Source: CAG-103 sp905215475 (lineage in GTDB: Bacteria > Bacillota > Clostridia > Oscillospirales > Oscillospiraceae). From it: a stretch of DNA of 64,000 nt. Positions 53,459 through 62,017 of this stretch are shown here, in pieces; within the stretch, counting starts at the first letter, position 1; each line of letters begins with the position of its first letter. The stretch spans positions 189,796-253,795 of the forward strand of contig CAJMPW010000002.1 of assembly GCA_905215475.1 (NCBI GenBank), read 5' to 3'. The notes under the pieces are model-generated. The model saw only the letters and a list, made by a program, of their open reading frames with translations, was not told the origin of the DNA and made no database searches. A program made the position numbers and the translations under genes.

Positions 53459-54406
53459 CATCAATTCTTTTCTTCTTGCTTTTCTTTCAAAGAAACCGCT
53501 GATACGCTTGTTGTTCAGCGCAATACCCATTACGATTATGAGCATAACACCCAGCACAACATCCTGCATCTTGCTCGGGACACCCAGAGCAATCAATGCA
53601 TTGAACATCATGGAAAGGGTGAACTGGCTTATGAATACACCAAGCGTCAGATTGCACCATTCCTGAATTGCAAATGCAATCAGCACGCCCATAAGAGGCT
53701 GGAATATCATGGAGATACTCCTCAGGGAAGAAACCGTGGTAATGCTGTTTGCATAAGAAATCTGCAGGATTGCGGTGATGCCGATAAAGATACCGGCAAG
53801 CACAAAGGTCATATACTTGGTATTCATTGCATTGACGCCAAGTGCGTTGGCGAGAAGCTCCTCATTACCTACCGCGCGAATGTGGCAGGCAATGCAGGTT
53901 CTATTGTATATGTAATAGAACAAGAGTGCGCTTGCTCCCAGTATAATTAAACTATAGGGGAATTTGCCGATAATGCCGACATCAGCGGGGATTGTCTTGC
54001 TGACGCCGAGACCGATTTTCTGTGCAAGTATCTCGTAGATGAGCAGCAGGCCCAGAGATACAATAAGACAGGGAATCTTCAGCAGCTTGTACACAGTGCC
54101 GTTAATTACACCCAGCACAACGCCAACGGCTATGCAGCCGATGATGAGGCCGGGAATTCCCATTGTGGTTCCGAGAGAACCTCCTATCATTGCAGCAATG
54201 ATCATAGCAGATGCGCAGCTGAGATCGAACATACCAATTGCGTTGGTAAAGCACATTGCATATCCCAGAACTGTAGGGATAATGGCTTGAGACAGAACAA
54301 TCTTCAGAGAATTGAAGCCGTAATTATCTATGCAGGCAGTCAGAATCAAAAAGGTGACCACCGGTACGGCAAGTACGATAAATATATTGTTCTTTTTTTC
54401 CTTCAT
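53447..54406 (-). CDS. ABC sugar transporter permease (RbsC type), second permease
   Basis: The 319-residue inner-membrane protein has about eight to ten helices and belongs to the ribose/xylose/galactoside permease family (BPD_transp_2). The AMCFTNAIGMFDLSCASAMI segment near 50 and a CIACHIRAVGNEELLANALG cytoplasmic loop near 170 fit. The island holds a second permease at 55860-56825, so the channel is probably a heterodimer. The AAAGG site before the ATG is weak. It is separated from the binding-protein gene by about 200 bases with a stem-loop. Confidence 0.88.
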   Translation of the reverse strand: MKEKKNNIFIVLAVPVVTFLILTACIDNYGFNSLKIVLSQAIIPTVLGYAMCFTNAIGMFDLSCASAMIIAAMIGGSLGTTMGIPGLIIGCIAVGVVLGVINGTVYKLLKIPCLIVSLGLLLIYEILAQKIGLGVSKTIPADVGIIGKFPYSLIILGASALLFYYIYNRTCIACHIRAVGNEELLANALGVNAMNTKYMTFVLAGIFIGITAILQISYANSITTVSSLRSISMIFQPLMGVLIAFAIQEWCNLTLGVFISQFTLSMMFNALIALGVPSKMQDVVLGVMLIIVMGIALNNKRISGFFERKARRKELMKRA

Positions 54407-54540
54407 AACAGTAAACCTTTAACAACGATTATTGTCAGTAATAATGCAGCTGCTGCATTACTTTTCATAAGGGGAAAACGTGCGTCATTCATAACACGTA
54501 TAAAGCAAAAACGCAGAGATGGGTGACGGTTTTTTCAGTG

Positions 54541-54567
54541 CCGGGGGGAGAATAAACCTCCCCCCGG
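54541..54567 (-). other. Stem-loop between binding-protein and permease genes
   Basis: A 10-bp GC stem (CCGGGGGGAG and complement) with no T run after it on the minus strand. Such hairpins often protect the 3' end of the abundant binding-protein message. Confidence 0.55.
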
Positions 54568-54605
54568 AATTTGTGTGGTGTTAAGTTCAGGCTGATTGAA
54601 TGCAA

Positions 54606-55805
54606 TTACTTTGCAAAGGGAACATATTCAACGCCGTTGGGTCCCTTTACGGGTGCTGCGAGGTCTGCATGTGCAGCATAAATGTCGGCGAGGTTGAATG
54701 CATTACCCCAAGCGATGATGTCTTCACCGGTTACATCGGGATTGTAGGTGATGAACAGGTTCTGCAGCTCTTCAAAGGTGTAAGCAGGAAGTGCTCCTTC
54801 GCAGAACTTGCTGTAATCCTTGAACTCTTCAGCGGAGCCGACTGCACCGAAGGAGATGGGAACATCCCATGCCTGTCCACCGAGGCGGCCGCCATTGAGG
54901 ATTGCGTTCATCTCGAGCATACCGCAGGCAATCTGAACGGGGATGTAAATACCGCCCTGTGCGCAAATGATTCTATCCTTCTCGAAGCAGGTGTCGAGTC
55001 CGGTCAGGAAGTCAATAACGCTGATCTTGATGTGGTTGTCGGGGTCGTACTGCTCAAGCGCGGAGAGAGTGCCGTCGAGGATGTTCATGCCCATGGAGCA
55101 AGCGATGTAAACACCGTCGAGGTCGGGATTTGCAACGATGAAGCTTTCAACTGCCTGTGCTGCGTCAGCTGCCTGCTGGAGGTCTCTTGCCTCAGCAACA
55201 ACTTTCATGCCGTACTCGTCAAGCGCCTTCTGCATGCCCTTTTCACGAAGTGTTGCGCAGGAGCTGCTCTTGTCCAAAGAGATGAGGCCGATCTTCTTCA
55301 TGCCTGCTTCGCCCATTGCCTTAACTGCTGCATAGCCTGCGTTCAAGTCGGACTGAACTGCAGTGCCGCAGAAGTAGGGAGATGCGTATACAACATCATG
55401 TACCTCGGGGTCGAGGATGTCGCGCCATGCAACTGCCCAGTAAACCTTGTTCTCTTCACAAAGCTTTGCAACCTTGATGAGCATAGTGTCGTTGCAGGGG
55501 CAGATGGTGATCATATTGCAGCCTGCAGAGATAAGTTTCTCAACGCTGGAAATCATATGATCGGGGTCGGTCAGGTCGTCAGCTTCTGCAACTGCGGTGC
55601 CGCCGTTGGGGAAGTTGCCGCACAGGTAAACCATGTTCTCAAGGTAGGAATACTGTGCAGGGTTTGCGGTGTTTTCCATGGGGATGCCGAGCTTGAACTC
55701 GGGAAGGTTTGCTGAGGGATCGTTACCCTTAGCACCTTGCTGGCCGCATGCGCAAAGTGCAAACACCATAACTGCTGTCAGCAAGAGGGCGATGACTTTC
55801 TTCAT
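54606..55805 (-). CDS. Sugar-binding lipoprotein of the ABC importer
   Basis: This 399-residue exported lipoprotein has a signal peptide with lipobox LCAC (cysteine at about residue 20) and a periplasmic-binding-protein-like body of the ribose/galactose class (Peripla_BP_4). It is longer than RbsB (about 300). ICPCNDTMLIKVAKL near 98 and GLISLDKSSSCATL near 170 are consistent with two alternating alpha/beta lobes. It would capture the substrate outside the membrane and deliver it to the two permeases. AAAGGAG precedes the ATG. Confidence 0.85.
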   Translation of the reverse strand: MKKVIALLLTAVMVFALCACGQQGAKGNDPSANLPEFKLGIPMENTANPAQYSYLENMVYLCGNFPNGGTAVAEADDLTDPDHMISSVEKLISAGCNMITICPCNDTMLIKVAKLCEENKVYWAVAWRDILDPEVHDVVYASPYFCGTAVQSDLNAGYAAVKAMGEAGMKKIGLISLDKSSSCATLREKGMQKALDEYGMKVVAEARDLQQAADAAQAVESFIVANPDLDGVYIACSMGMNILDGTLSALEQYDPDNHIKISVIDFLTGLDTCFEKDRIICAQGGIYIPVQIACGMLEMNAILNGGRLGGQAWDVPISFGAVGSAEEFKDYSKFCEGALPAYTFEELQNLFITYNPDVTGEDIIAWGNAFNLADIYAAHADLAAPVKGPNGVEYVPFAK

Positions 55806-55859
55806 ATTTTTTTCTCCTTTTTCTTTTCATTACTCTGCCAGTAATGAGAATTACAAAAT

Positions 55860-56825
55860 TCACTTGATTACCTCTACGCTCTTTCTTTCAAATGTAAGCG
55901 CAATTACAATAAGGAATATAAAGCCCTTGATAAGTTGCTGAGTCAGTGTCTCAACGCCCCACAGGGTCATACCATTTGCAAGTGCCGCCATCGTGATGCT
56001 GCCGATTACCGCACTTCTGAACTTAACGGACGAGCCGCCTGTGATCAGCACGCCGCCGAGCATCAGCGCCTGCAGCGCATTGAATTCCAAATTGCTTGCC
56101 GTGCCGATATTAGCAGCACCGGAGCGGATGAGGAAGAAGAACGCAACAAGACCGGAGGCCAAACCTGTGAACACATAGCTTCCGTACTGAACGAGCTTTA
56201 CTCTTACGCCGGACTGTCTGCAGACTTCCAGCCTTGAGCCTATTGCACGGCAATGCTTGCCGAACATGGTGTACTTAAACAGTATGAAGCTAATAATACC
56301 GAATACGATCGCAACTGTGATTTTAAGCTGCTGAGTATCGAGCATCATCATCTTGATGGGTATGGACTGAACACCCGACTGGAGCAGCAATTCAACAAAG
56401 CCCTTCAGGATGAAGGACATTGCGATTGTAGCAATAAACGAGTCAATTCTAAGCTCCGTAACAATCAAGCCGTTCAGCAGGCCGCACAGCAGTCCGACCA
56501 GCAGCGCAACCGGCAGGACCAAATTGCCGCTTATAGATGATGCGTGTGCCGCAAGTGCCGCCGCAAGTGCCACAACGCCGCCCAGGGACATATCGTTTTT
56601 GCCCTGCGCCATAACAAAAATCAATGCGTATGTAACAATCAGAAGGCTGAAAGCCTCGTTGAACAGCGTGTTGAAGTTTGTCTTTGTAAATACTTTTCCG
56701 CCGCTGACCGCATTGAAGAATACCAACACTAATATGAGGCCTAATACGGGAATAATGTCAGACAGGTGCGCCTTGATCCAGCTTTTTGCACCGCCGTTTT
56801 CATGCTTTTTTATATCCGTTTTCAT
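55860..56825 (-). CDS. ABC sugar transporter permease (RbsC type), first permease
   Basis: The 321-residue protein has about eight to ten membrane helices. The family segments are LIFVMAQGKNDMSLGGVVAL near 67 and a cytoplasmic coupling loop AIGSRLEVCRQSGVRVKLVQ near 190. It lies ten bases after the ATPase gene, so the two are closely coupled. It differs clearly in sequence from the other permease, in line with a heterodimer. Confidence 0.88.
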   Translation of the reverse strand: MKTDIKKHENGGAKSWIKAHLSDIIPVLGLILVLVFFNAVSGGKVFTKTNFNTLFNEAFSLLIVTYALIFVMAQGKNDMSLGGVVALAAALAAHASSISGNLVLPVALLVGLLCGLLNGLIVTELRIDSFIATIAMSFILKGFVELLLQSGVQSIPIKMMMLDTQQLKITVAIVFGIISFILFKYTMFGKHCRAIGSRLEVCRQSGVRVKLVQYGSYVFTGLASGLVAFFFLIRSGAANIGTASNLEFNALQALMLGGVLITGGSSVKFRSAVIGSITMAALANGMTLWGVETLTQQLIKGFIFLIVIALTFERKSVEVIK

Positions 56826-56835
56826 TAGAAAGCAC

Positions 56836-58332
56836 CTATATCATGTAATTAATAATATCTCTGTCGGACAGCTCTTTGCTTCTCTGAAACTCTTTTGTGA
56901 TTTTGCCGTCCTTCATGATAAGCAGTCTGTCGCTCATACCTATCAGCTCAGGCAGCTCCTCGGAAATCAGGATTATGGTCCTGCCGTCTGCTTTCATTTT
57001 TTCCATGATGCGGTAAATCTCCGCTTTAACGCCGATGTCTATGCCTCTGGTAGGACAGTCCATTATCAGAACGGAGGCATCGAAGCCCACCCATTTTGCA
57101 ATAACGACCTTCTGCTTATTGCCGCCGGACAGATGCATACAAAGCTGTTCCATTCCGCTGGTTTTGATTTCGAGCGTATTTATGTAGGAATTCGTAAACT
57201 CCTTCTCTCTCTTATCCGTGATGAATATGCCCTTCTGCAGCTTACTCAGGGACGGAAGGCAGATGTTATCACGAATGCTTGCTGCTGTGAGAATTGCTTC
57301 TTTGTCGCGGTCCTTGGAAATGTAGCCGATGCCCAGCTTCATTGCATCAGTCGGATTTTTGAACTCAACGCCGCCCTGATACCTGGTAACGCCTATCGTG
57401 CGCGGTTCAAGACCGAATATCAGCTTGCCCAACTCGTGCATACCGCACTCGTTCAGGCCGCCTATGCCGAGTATCTCGCCCTTATACGCATCGAACGAGA
57501 CATCGGTAACGATTCCCTGCGTAATATGCTCAACCGAGAGGACAACCTCGTCCTCGTGGCTCGGCTTGAAATCCTCGCGATAGTAGGCTCCGACCATTTC
57601 TCTGCCAACCATCAGCTGCTTGATCAGATCGGCATTGAATTTCTCCTTCGGCACCTCGTCAATGTAAATGCCGTCTCTAAAAACCGTCAGATAGTCGCAT
57701 TTTTCCATAAGCTCATCTATGTCATGTGAGATGAAGATTACGGACTTGCCTTCTGACTTCATCTTTTCCATCAAGCCGTAGAGAATATCGCGGCCATTCT
57801 TGGAAAGTGCGCTGGTCGTCTCATCGATTATCAGAACCTTTGGGTCTGAATACATTGCTCTTGCTATCTCTACAAGCTTTCTGTCCTCAAAGGAAAGTCT
57901 GCCGCAGGTCATTCTGGCGTCAATGTGCTGCATCTGAAGCTCATCGAGAATCTTCTGTGCGGCATTCGCCATTTTTTTCGTATCCAGCCTGATGCCGTTA
58001 TGAAACTGCTTTTCTTTTCCGATGAATATGTTTTCCGCAACGGTTGTGCTCGCAAAGGTCCCCTGCTCCTGAACAATCATGCAAACGCCCTTAGCTGCTG
58101 CGTCAATCATATTCTTAGGGCAATACGGCTCACCCTCCAGGAAGAGTTCACCTGAATCATAGGGATAAATGCCCGAAACGATTGAACACATCGTGCTCTT
58201 GCCTGAGCCGTTCTCGCCCATCAGGCCGTGGATTTCGCCGGGCCTCAGGCAAAAGTGAACATCATTCAATGCCACAGTAGGCGGGAAAGTCTTAATTATG
58301 TTTTTAGCTTCAAGAAGAAAACGGTTACTCAT
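56836..58332 (-). CDS. ABC sugar transporter ATP-binding protein (RbsA type)
   Basis: The 498-residue protein has two fused ATPase domains, as in RbsA/MglA. The first has GENGSGKST near residue 39, a signature read as GRLSFEDRKLVEIARAM and DETTS. The second begins near 260, lacks a strict P-loop (GGLNECGMHELGKLI), and has the signature LSGGNKQKVVIAKWV and DCPTRGID. A degenerate second Walker A is normal in this family. It energises import by the two permeases. Confidence 0.92.
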   Translation of the reverse strand: MSNRFLLEAKNIIKTFPPTVALNDVHFCLRPGEIHGLMGENGSGKSTMCSIVSGIYPYDSGELFLEGEPYCPKNMIDAAAKGVCMIVQEQGTFASTTVAENIFIGKEKQFHNGIRLDTKKMANAAQKILDELQMQHIDARMTCGRLSFEDRKLVEIARAMYSDPKVLIIDETTSALSKNGRDILYGLMEKMKSEGKSVIFISHDIDELMEKCDYLTVFRDGIYIDEVPKEKFNADLIKQLMVGREMVGAYYREDFKPSHEDEVVLSVEHITQGIVTDVSFDAYKGEILGIGGLNECGMHELGKLIFGLEPRTIGVTRYQGGVEFKNPTDAMKLGIGYISKDRDKEAILTAASIRDNICLPSLSKLQKGIFITDKREKEFTNSYINTLEIKTSGMEQLCMHLSGGNKQKVVIAKWVGFDASVLIMDCPTRGIDIGVKAEIYRIMEKMKADGRTIILISEELPELIGMSDRLLIMKDGKITKEFQRSKELSDRDIINYMI

Positions 58333-58352
58333 CAGTTATCACCATCAACAAA

Positions 58353-58997
58353 TTATTCGTTGAGAAGCTTTATGCCCGAGCTTGTGCCGAGTCTGTCTGC
58401 ACCGGCCTCAAGGAATGCAAAAAGGTCTGCCTTGGTCTTCATACCGCCTGCCGCCTTTACTTTTACATAAGGTGCAACATTGGCCTTCAAAAGCTTTACA
58501 TCCTCCAGCGTTGCGCCACCGGTGCCAAATCCGGTTGAGGTCTTAATATAGTCGGCCTTTGCATCCGAAACGCACTTGCAAAGTGCGATTTTTTCCTCGT
58601 CAGTCAGATAGCAGGTCTCAATTATAACCTTCAGAGTCTTGTCCCCGCACGCCGCTTTGACGGCCTTTATCTCTTCGGTAACAGCATCAAACTTATGCTC
58701 CTTTGCCCAGCCGATGTTGATTACCATATCGATTTCATTTGCGCCGTCTTCAATTGCCTGCTTTGCCTCTGCAACCTTTATTGAAGTGGTGGAATATCCG
58801 AGGGGAAAGCCAATTACGGTGCATATATTGACATCCTTATATTTATTGTGAATGTGATTTACAAAGCTTGCCGGAATGCATATAGATGCAGTGCCGTATT
58901 TCAGCGCCTCCTCTGCAATGGCTTCAATCTGCTCTGTTGTGCTAAACGCCTTGAGGAGCGTATGGTCAATGTGTCCGTATACTTCTTCTTTCTTCAA
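58353..58997 (-). CDS. deoC: Deoxyribose-phosphate aldolase
   Basis: DeoC cleaves 2-deoxyribose 5-phosphate to acetaldehyde and glyceraldehyde 3-phosphate. The 214-residue protein has the family opening HIDHTLLKAF near residue 8 and the Schiff-base segment VKAAGGMKT near 178, with the catalytic lysine in it. A YIKTSTGFGTGGATLEDVKL segment lies near 149. The start is TTG at 58997, eight bases after GAAAGGAT. As the first gene of the island operon it suggests the pathway handles a deoxyribose-type sugar. Confidence 0.95.
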   Translation of the reverse strand: MKKEEVYGHIDHTLLKAFSTTEQIEAIAEEALKYGTASICIPASFVNHIHNKYKDVNICTVIGFPLGYSTTSIKVAEAKQAIEDGANEIDMVINIGWAKEHKFDAVTEEIKAVKAACGDKTLKVIIETCYLTDEEKIALCKCVSDAKADYIKTSTGFGTGGATLEDVKLLKANVAPYVKVKAAGGMKTKADLFAFLEAGADRLGTSSGIKLLNE

Positions 58998-59064
58998 TGT
59001 TATATATCCTTTCAGCTTTTGTGAAAATATTTATTTATCACAAGTTTTGTTCATCCTGTAACAT

Positions 59065-59093
59065 ATGCTAACATAAAGAAAAATTTGAGTCAA
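59065..59093 (-). promoter_or_regulatory. Promoter of the island sugar operon
   Basis: On the minus strand TTGACT (59088-59093), 17 bases, TAGCAT (59065-59070), about 70 bases before deoC. Confidence 0.5.
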
Positions 59094-59199
59094 TATTTCA
59101 AAACTTTTTTGTGAATAGTTCATAATATCCATCTCTTTGTTTGTATAAAACCAACATTTTTTTAACATCCGCTCTTTTTAGCTGTTAATCGGCAGCGAT

Positions 59200-59228
59200 T
59201 GTTAACACATTTTGTTGATATGTTAACA
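59200..59228. promoter_or_regulatory. Paired TGTTAACA sites, candidate DeoR operator
   Basis: Two perfect TGTTAACA palindromes (59200-59207, 59221-59228) lie 21 bases apart, two helical turns, in the deoC-regulator gap of 510 bases. Related GTTAA/TTAAC half-sites occur nearby. The gap is AT-rich and holds no further gene. Confidence 0.55.
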
Positions 59229-59412
59229 TTTTGCTTTGGTGTATAACAAAAATCATTTATCTGATTGCCAATACGCACATTTTCTCAGAATAACGCGAAA
59301 TTCAGCGCATTTCAGATGAAATATCCGGCTTATAATTGTATTACCGCGCCTCTGTATCCAAGCAAATCTGCAAATTTTGTTAAAACCAAGGTGCATTTCC
59401 CCTTTGTTGCTA

Positions 59413-59441
59413 TTGAATTTTCTCTGTCGCTGTGATAAATT
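59413..59441 (+). promoter_or_regulatory. Promoter of the DeoR-family regulator
   Basis: TTGAAT (59413-59418), 17 bases, TAAATT (59436-59441). Confidence 0.55.
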
Positions 59442-59507
59442 TGTTATAAATTAAAAATATTACGAGCATTTTGTTAAATACCGTTCAGAAAAGGAGAAGG
59501 CTTATAT

Positions 59508-60287
59508 ATGAAGAACAAGCCCGAGCGTATCAGCTGTATTCTCTCCATCCTGGCAAACAGAGTAGGTGAATCCATAAGCGCACTTGCCTCGGAAATCGGA
59601 GTCTCGGATATGACCATACGCCGAGATTTGCACGAGCTGTCCGCGCAGGGATATACCACCGTTATCAATGGCGTTGCAATTCTGAATGATAACCAGGATG
59701 GCTCGAAGATAAAGAAGGACTATTTCATTCACGACGAGAGACAGAGCATGTCCGGCAGCAAGGAGGCAATCGGTCTGGAGGCCTGTAAGCTCATTGAGCC
59801 GAATGATATCATTCTGATAGATACAGGTTCCACCACAGAGTGTATGCTCAAGCACTTAAATCTGGACTTTCCCATCACGGTAGTGGGCTACACCCTGAAC
59901 ACTATGGTTGCCTGCCAGAACAGAAGCAACATCTCTCTCATTTGCGGCGGCGGATTTTACCACAGGAACACTGAGCTTTTCGATTCTCCCGAAGGAGTAG
60001 CGCTTATATCCAGACTGAATATCAACAAGTGCTTTATGGCAGCAGCTGGAGTAACTTCAAAAGGAAACCTTTCATGCATCGAGCCGTATGAATTTATGTA
60101 CAAGAAGGCGGCTATCAACTCATCATCCACAAGAATTCTACTGGTCGACTCATCGAAGTTCGGCAAAATGCGTCCCTGCATGTTCTCAAATCTTTCAGAT
60201 TTCGACATAGTAATTACAGACAGCGATATAGGCGGAAACTGGATTAACCTCTTTGAGCAAAGCAATCTGAAGTACATAATCGTCTGA
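59508..60287 (+). CDS. DeoR-family transcriptional regulator
   Basis: The 259-residue protein has an N-terminal helix-turn-helix (about residues 6-60, with GVSDMTIRRDLHEL). A DeoR sugar-phosphate sensor domain follows, with DTGSTTECMLKHL near 104, ICGGGFYHRNTELFDSP near 145 and a VDSSKFGK segment near 205. It is divergent from the operon it most likely represses, with a phosphorylated sugar as probable inducer. AAAAGGAGAAGG precedes the ATG. Confidence 0.92.
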   Translation: MKNKPERISCILSILANRVGESISALASEIGVSDMTIRRDLHELSAQGYTTVINGVAILNDNQDGSKIKKDYFIHDERQSMSGSKEAIGLEACKLIEPNDIILIDTGSTTECMLKHLNLDFPITVVGYTLNTMVACQNRSNISLICGGGFYHRNTELFDSPEGVALISRLNINKCFMAAAGVTSKGNLSCIEPYEFMYKKAAINSSSTRILLVDSSKFGKMRPCMFSNLSDFDIVITDSDIGGNWINLFEQSNLKYIIV

Positions 60288-60350
60288 TGCGTGCTATTAT
60301 CTGTTTTGCGCATCCTTAGCACCGCTTCATCTATTACAACAAGAATTCAA

Positions 60351-60384
60351 CAGGCTCAGAGTCGGAATTCCGACTCTGAGCCTG
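60351..60384. repeat. 34-bp perfect palindrome after the DeoR-family gene
   Basis: Arms of 17 bases (CAGGCTCAGAGTCGGAA and complement) meet with no spacer. It could form a terminator-like hairpin but has no T run. Confidence 0.75.
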
Positions 60385-60460
60385 CTATATGAAAAATGCC
60401 CGGTGACTGTTCATCATCGGGCGGTGTCGGTATGAGGGAACAAGGCAAGGCGGCAACATT

Positions 60461-60664
60461 GCAGATCCGCGCACGCCATAGACGCATCGAGTCCAACCTT
60501 GAGCGCGAGGAAGCGCTGCACGAGAAATACGCCCCGCTGCAGAAATACTGATCCGATCCCTTTCTTTTCGCAACACCCCAAAAGCCCCGCCGGTTTTCCG
60601 GCGGGGCTTTTGCGATTTCTGTCCGGTTTCCATCCCTGCTCACAGCTCCTGCAGCATGAGGGAA
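60461..60664 (+). repeat. 204-bp direct repeat flanking the island, right copy
   Basis: It carries an orphan copy of the dehydrogenase's last codons, the shared terminator (60581-60610) and the real end of the anti-sigma gene. It is the partner of 49431-49634. Confidence 0.95.
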
Positions 60665-61323
60665 AACGCCTCCCGGAACGTGAGCCCACTGCGCACGGTG
60701 AGCTGCACATCCGGCGCGCCATCCACCGTGACGGCATAGAGCGTCTGCGGCGGCAGATTCGTGAAGATGCATGACCGGTGCTTTGCGTCCAAGGTTGCGA
60801 CCATGGTGTTTTCGCGCGTCTCGCGCACCTGCCAGAGCCGCACCGTCACGGGCGCATCCGGCAGCACGTCCGCTGCGACGACGAGCCGCGCCGTACCGGT
60901 CGCAAAGACATACGCGCCGACCTCCTCGGCGCTGCCGCTGACCGCACGCCCGGCGAGGTCGGTCGCTCCGGCCGGGAGCGCGGCAGACGCAGTGCAGCCC
61001 GGCTGACCAAGGATCACGAAGGTCTTGCCGATGAACACGAGAAACACGGCCAGCAGCACGCCCAGCACCGCGCCGAGCGCGCGCAGGCAGCGCTTGCGGC
61101 GACGCATTTTCCGCGCCAGAGCGCGTGCGATCGCGTCCGTGCCGGGATCGTCCGCCGCGGGCGCAGCAGGCGTCAGATCGCGCCGCAGCTGCGCATATTG
61201 CGCCCGGCAGTTCGGGCAGGTATCCATGTGCGCGGCCAGCGCCGCGCTGCTGTCGGCGCTGCAGCAGCCGTCCAGATACAGCGGCAGCAGATCCGCTGCC
61301 ATGCCGCAGGTGATCGGGTTCAT
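60640..61323 (-). CDS. Anti-sigma factor with zinc-finger domain
   Basis: The 227-residue membrane protein has an N-terminal zf-HC2-type motif, HMDTCPNC near residue 32, that would hold the sigma factor. A basic stretch RRRKRC follows, then one membrane helix (about 82-100) and an extracytoplasmic sensor domain of about 120 residues with no recognised family. Its start overlaps the sigma gene's stop (ATGA). Its last codons are part of the 204-bp repeat. Confidence 0.85.
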   Translation of the reverse strand: MNPITCGMAADLLPLYLDGCCSADSSAALAAHMDTCPNCRAQYAQLRRDLTPAAPAADDPGTDAIARALARKMRRRKRCLRALGAVLGVLLAVFLVFIGKTFVILGQPGCTASAALPAGATDLAGRAVSGSAEEVGAYVFATGTARLVVAADVLPDAPVTVRLWQVRETRENTMVATLDAKHRSCIFTNLPPQTLYAVTVDGAPDVQLTVRSGLTFREAFSLMLQEL

Positions 61324-61805
61324 GTCGGTTCCTCCATTCGTTCGATGATCTTGTTTTTGGCGCGAAAGTACGTGACCTTCGCCCAGGACTCGGACTTGCC
61401 GAAGATGTCCGCAATGTCGCGGAAGCTCAGCTCGCCGAGCGTGCGCAGCAAAAACACTTCCTTATACTGCGCGCCCAGCTCGTGCACGTGGCGGTAGATC
61501 TGCCGCGCCTGTTCGCGGTCAAGAAAGTGCTCGACAAAGTCCGTCTCCGCCGGCTGGGTCTCAAGCGCATCCGCGCCGACCGTGCGCGCGCTGCGCCGGC
61601 AGTCCTTGAGATACGCGTTTTTCGCAATGGCGCACAGCCATGTCTCGAGCTTGCTGTCGCCGCGAAACGAATCAAAATGGGTGTAGGCGCGGTAGAAGGT
61701 CTCCGCCGTGAGCTCTTCGGCGACGGCCGCATCTCCGCTCAGGGAGCGCAGGTAGCGGAACACGAGCGGACTGTAGGTTGTAAATATGACGTCGAACGTG
61801 TCCAT
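61320..61805 (-). CDS. ECF-type RNA polymerase sigma factor
   Basis: The 161-residue sigma-70 relative of the ECF class has only regions 2 and 4. Region 2 (about 10-75) includes AEELTAETFYRAY and TWLCAIAKNAYLKDC. Region 4 (about 100-155) carries the helix-turn-helix LGELSFRDIADIFGKSESWA. GGGAGGGG precedes the ATG at 61805. It is translationally coupled to its anti-sigma factor. The promoter upstream fits self-activation. Confidence 0.92.
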   Translation of the reverse strand: MDTFDVIFTTYSPLVFRYLRSLSGDAAVAEELTAETFYRAYTHFDSFRGDSKLETWLCAIAKNAYLKDCRRSARTVGADALETQPAETDFVEHFLDREQARQIYRHVHELGAQYKEVFLLRTLGELSFRDIADIFGKSESWAKVTYFRAKNKIIERMEEPT

Positions 61806-61831
61806 CCTTGCCCCTCCCATCTCGATGCTTT

Positions 61832-61865
61832 GTCTATAAGAGTCCGCTGCACGCAAAAGGTTACA
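61832..61865 (-). promoter_or_regulatory. Probable ECF-type promoter of the sigma/anti-sigma operon
   Basis: On the minus strand TGTAACC (61859-61865), with the AAC core typical of ECF -35 boxes, precedes CTTATAGAC (61832-61840) by 18 bases, 26 bases before the start. Confidence 0.6.
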
Positions 61866-61954
61866 GCGGATCTGCATGTTTTCTTCTGCCGCGTCTGAGA
61901 TTATCGCGGCAGAGCCATTGTATCACAGCGACACAGAAAACAGTTTGGATAAGC

Positions 61955-61985
61955 AAAAAGCCGCAACCGAATGGTTGCGGCTTTG
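61955..61985 (-). terminator. Terminator of the glycerophosphodiesterase gene
   Basis: On the minus strand AAAGCCGCAACC and its complement pair around a four-base loop and are followed by a T run. The core equals the rRNA-operon terminator at 63617-63649. Confidence 0.85.
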
Positions 61986-62017
61986 CATTCGACTGGAGCG
62001 AATCGCTCATAGTTCTA

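Larger units (their letters stand above)
49635..60460. mobile_element. AT-richer genomic island between direct repeats
   Basis: The segment between the 204-bp repeats is visibly richer in AT than its surroundings, uses different codons, and carries one coherent sugar-use cluster plus an IS256 remnant. Removing it with one repeat copy would restore a convergent dehydrogenase and anti-sigma gene sharing one terminator. No integrase or recombinase gene is seen, so the entry route is unknown. Confidence 0.75.
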
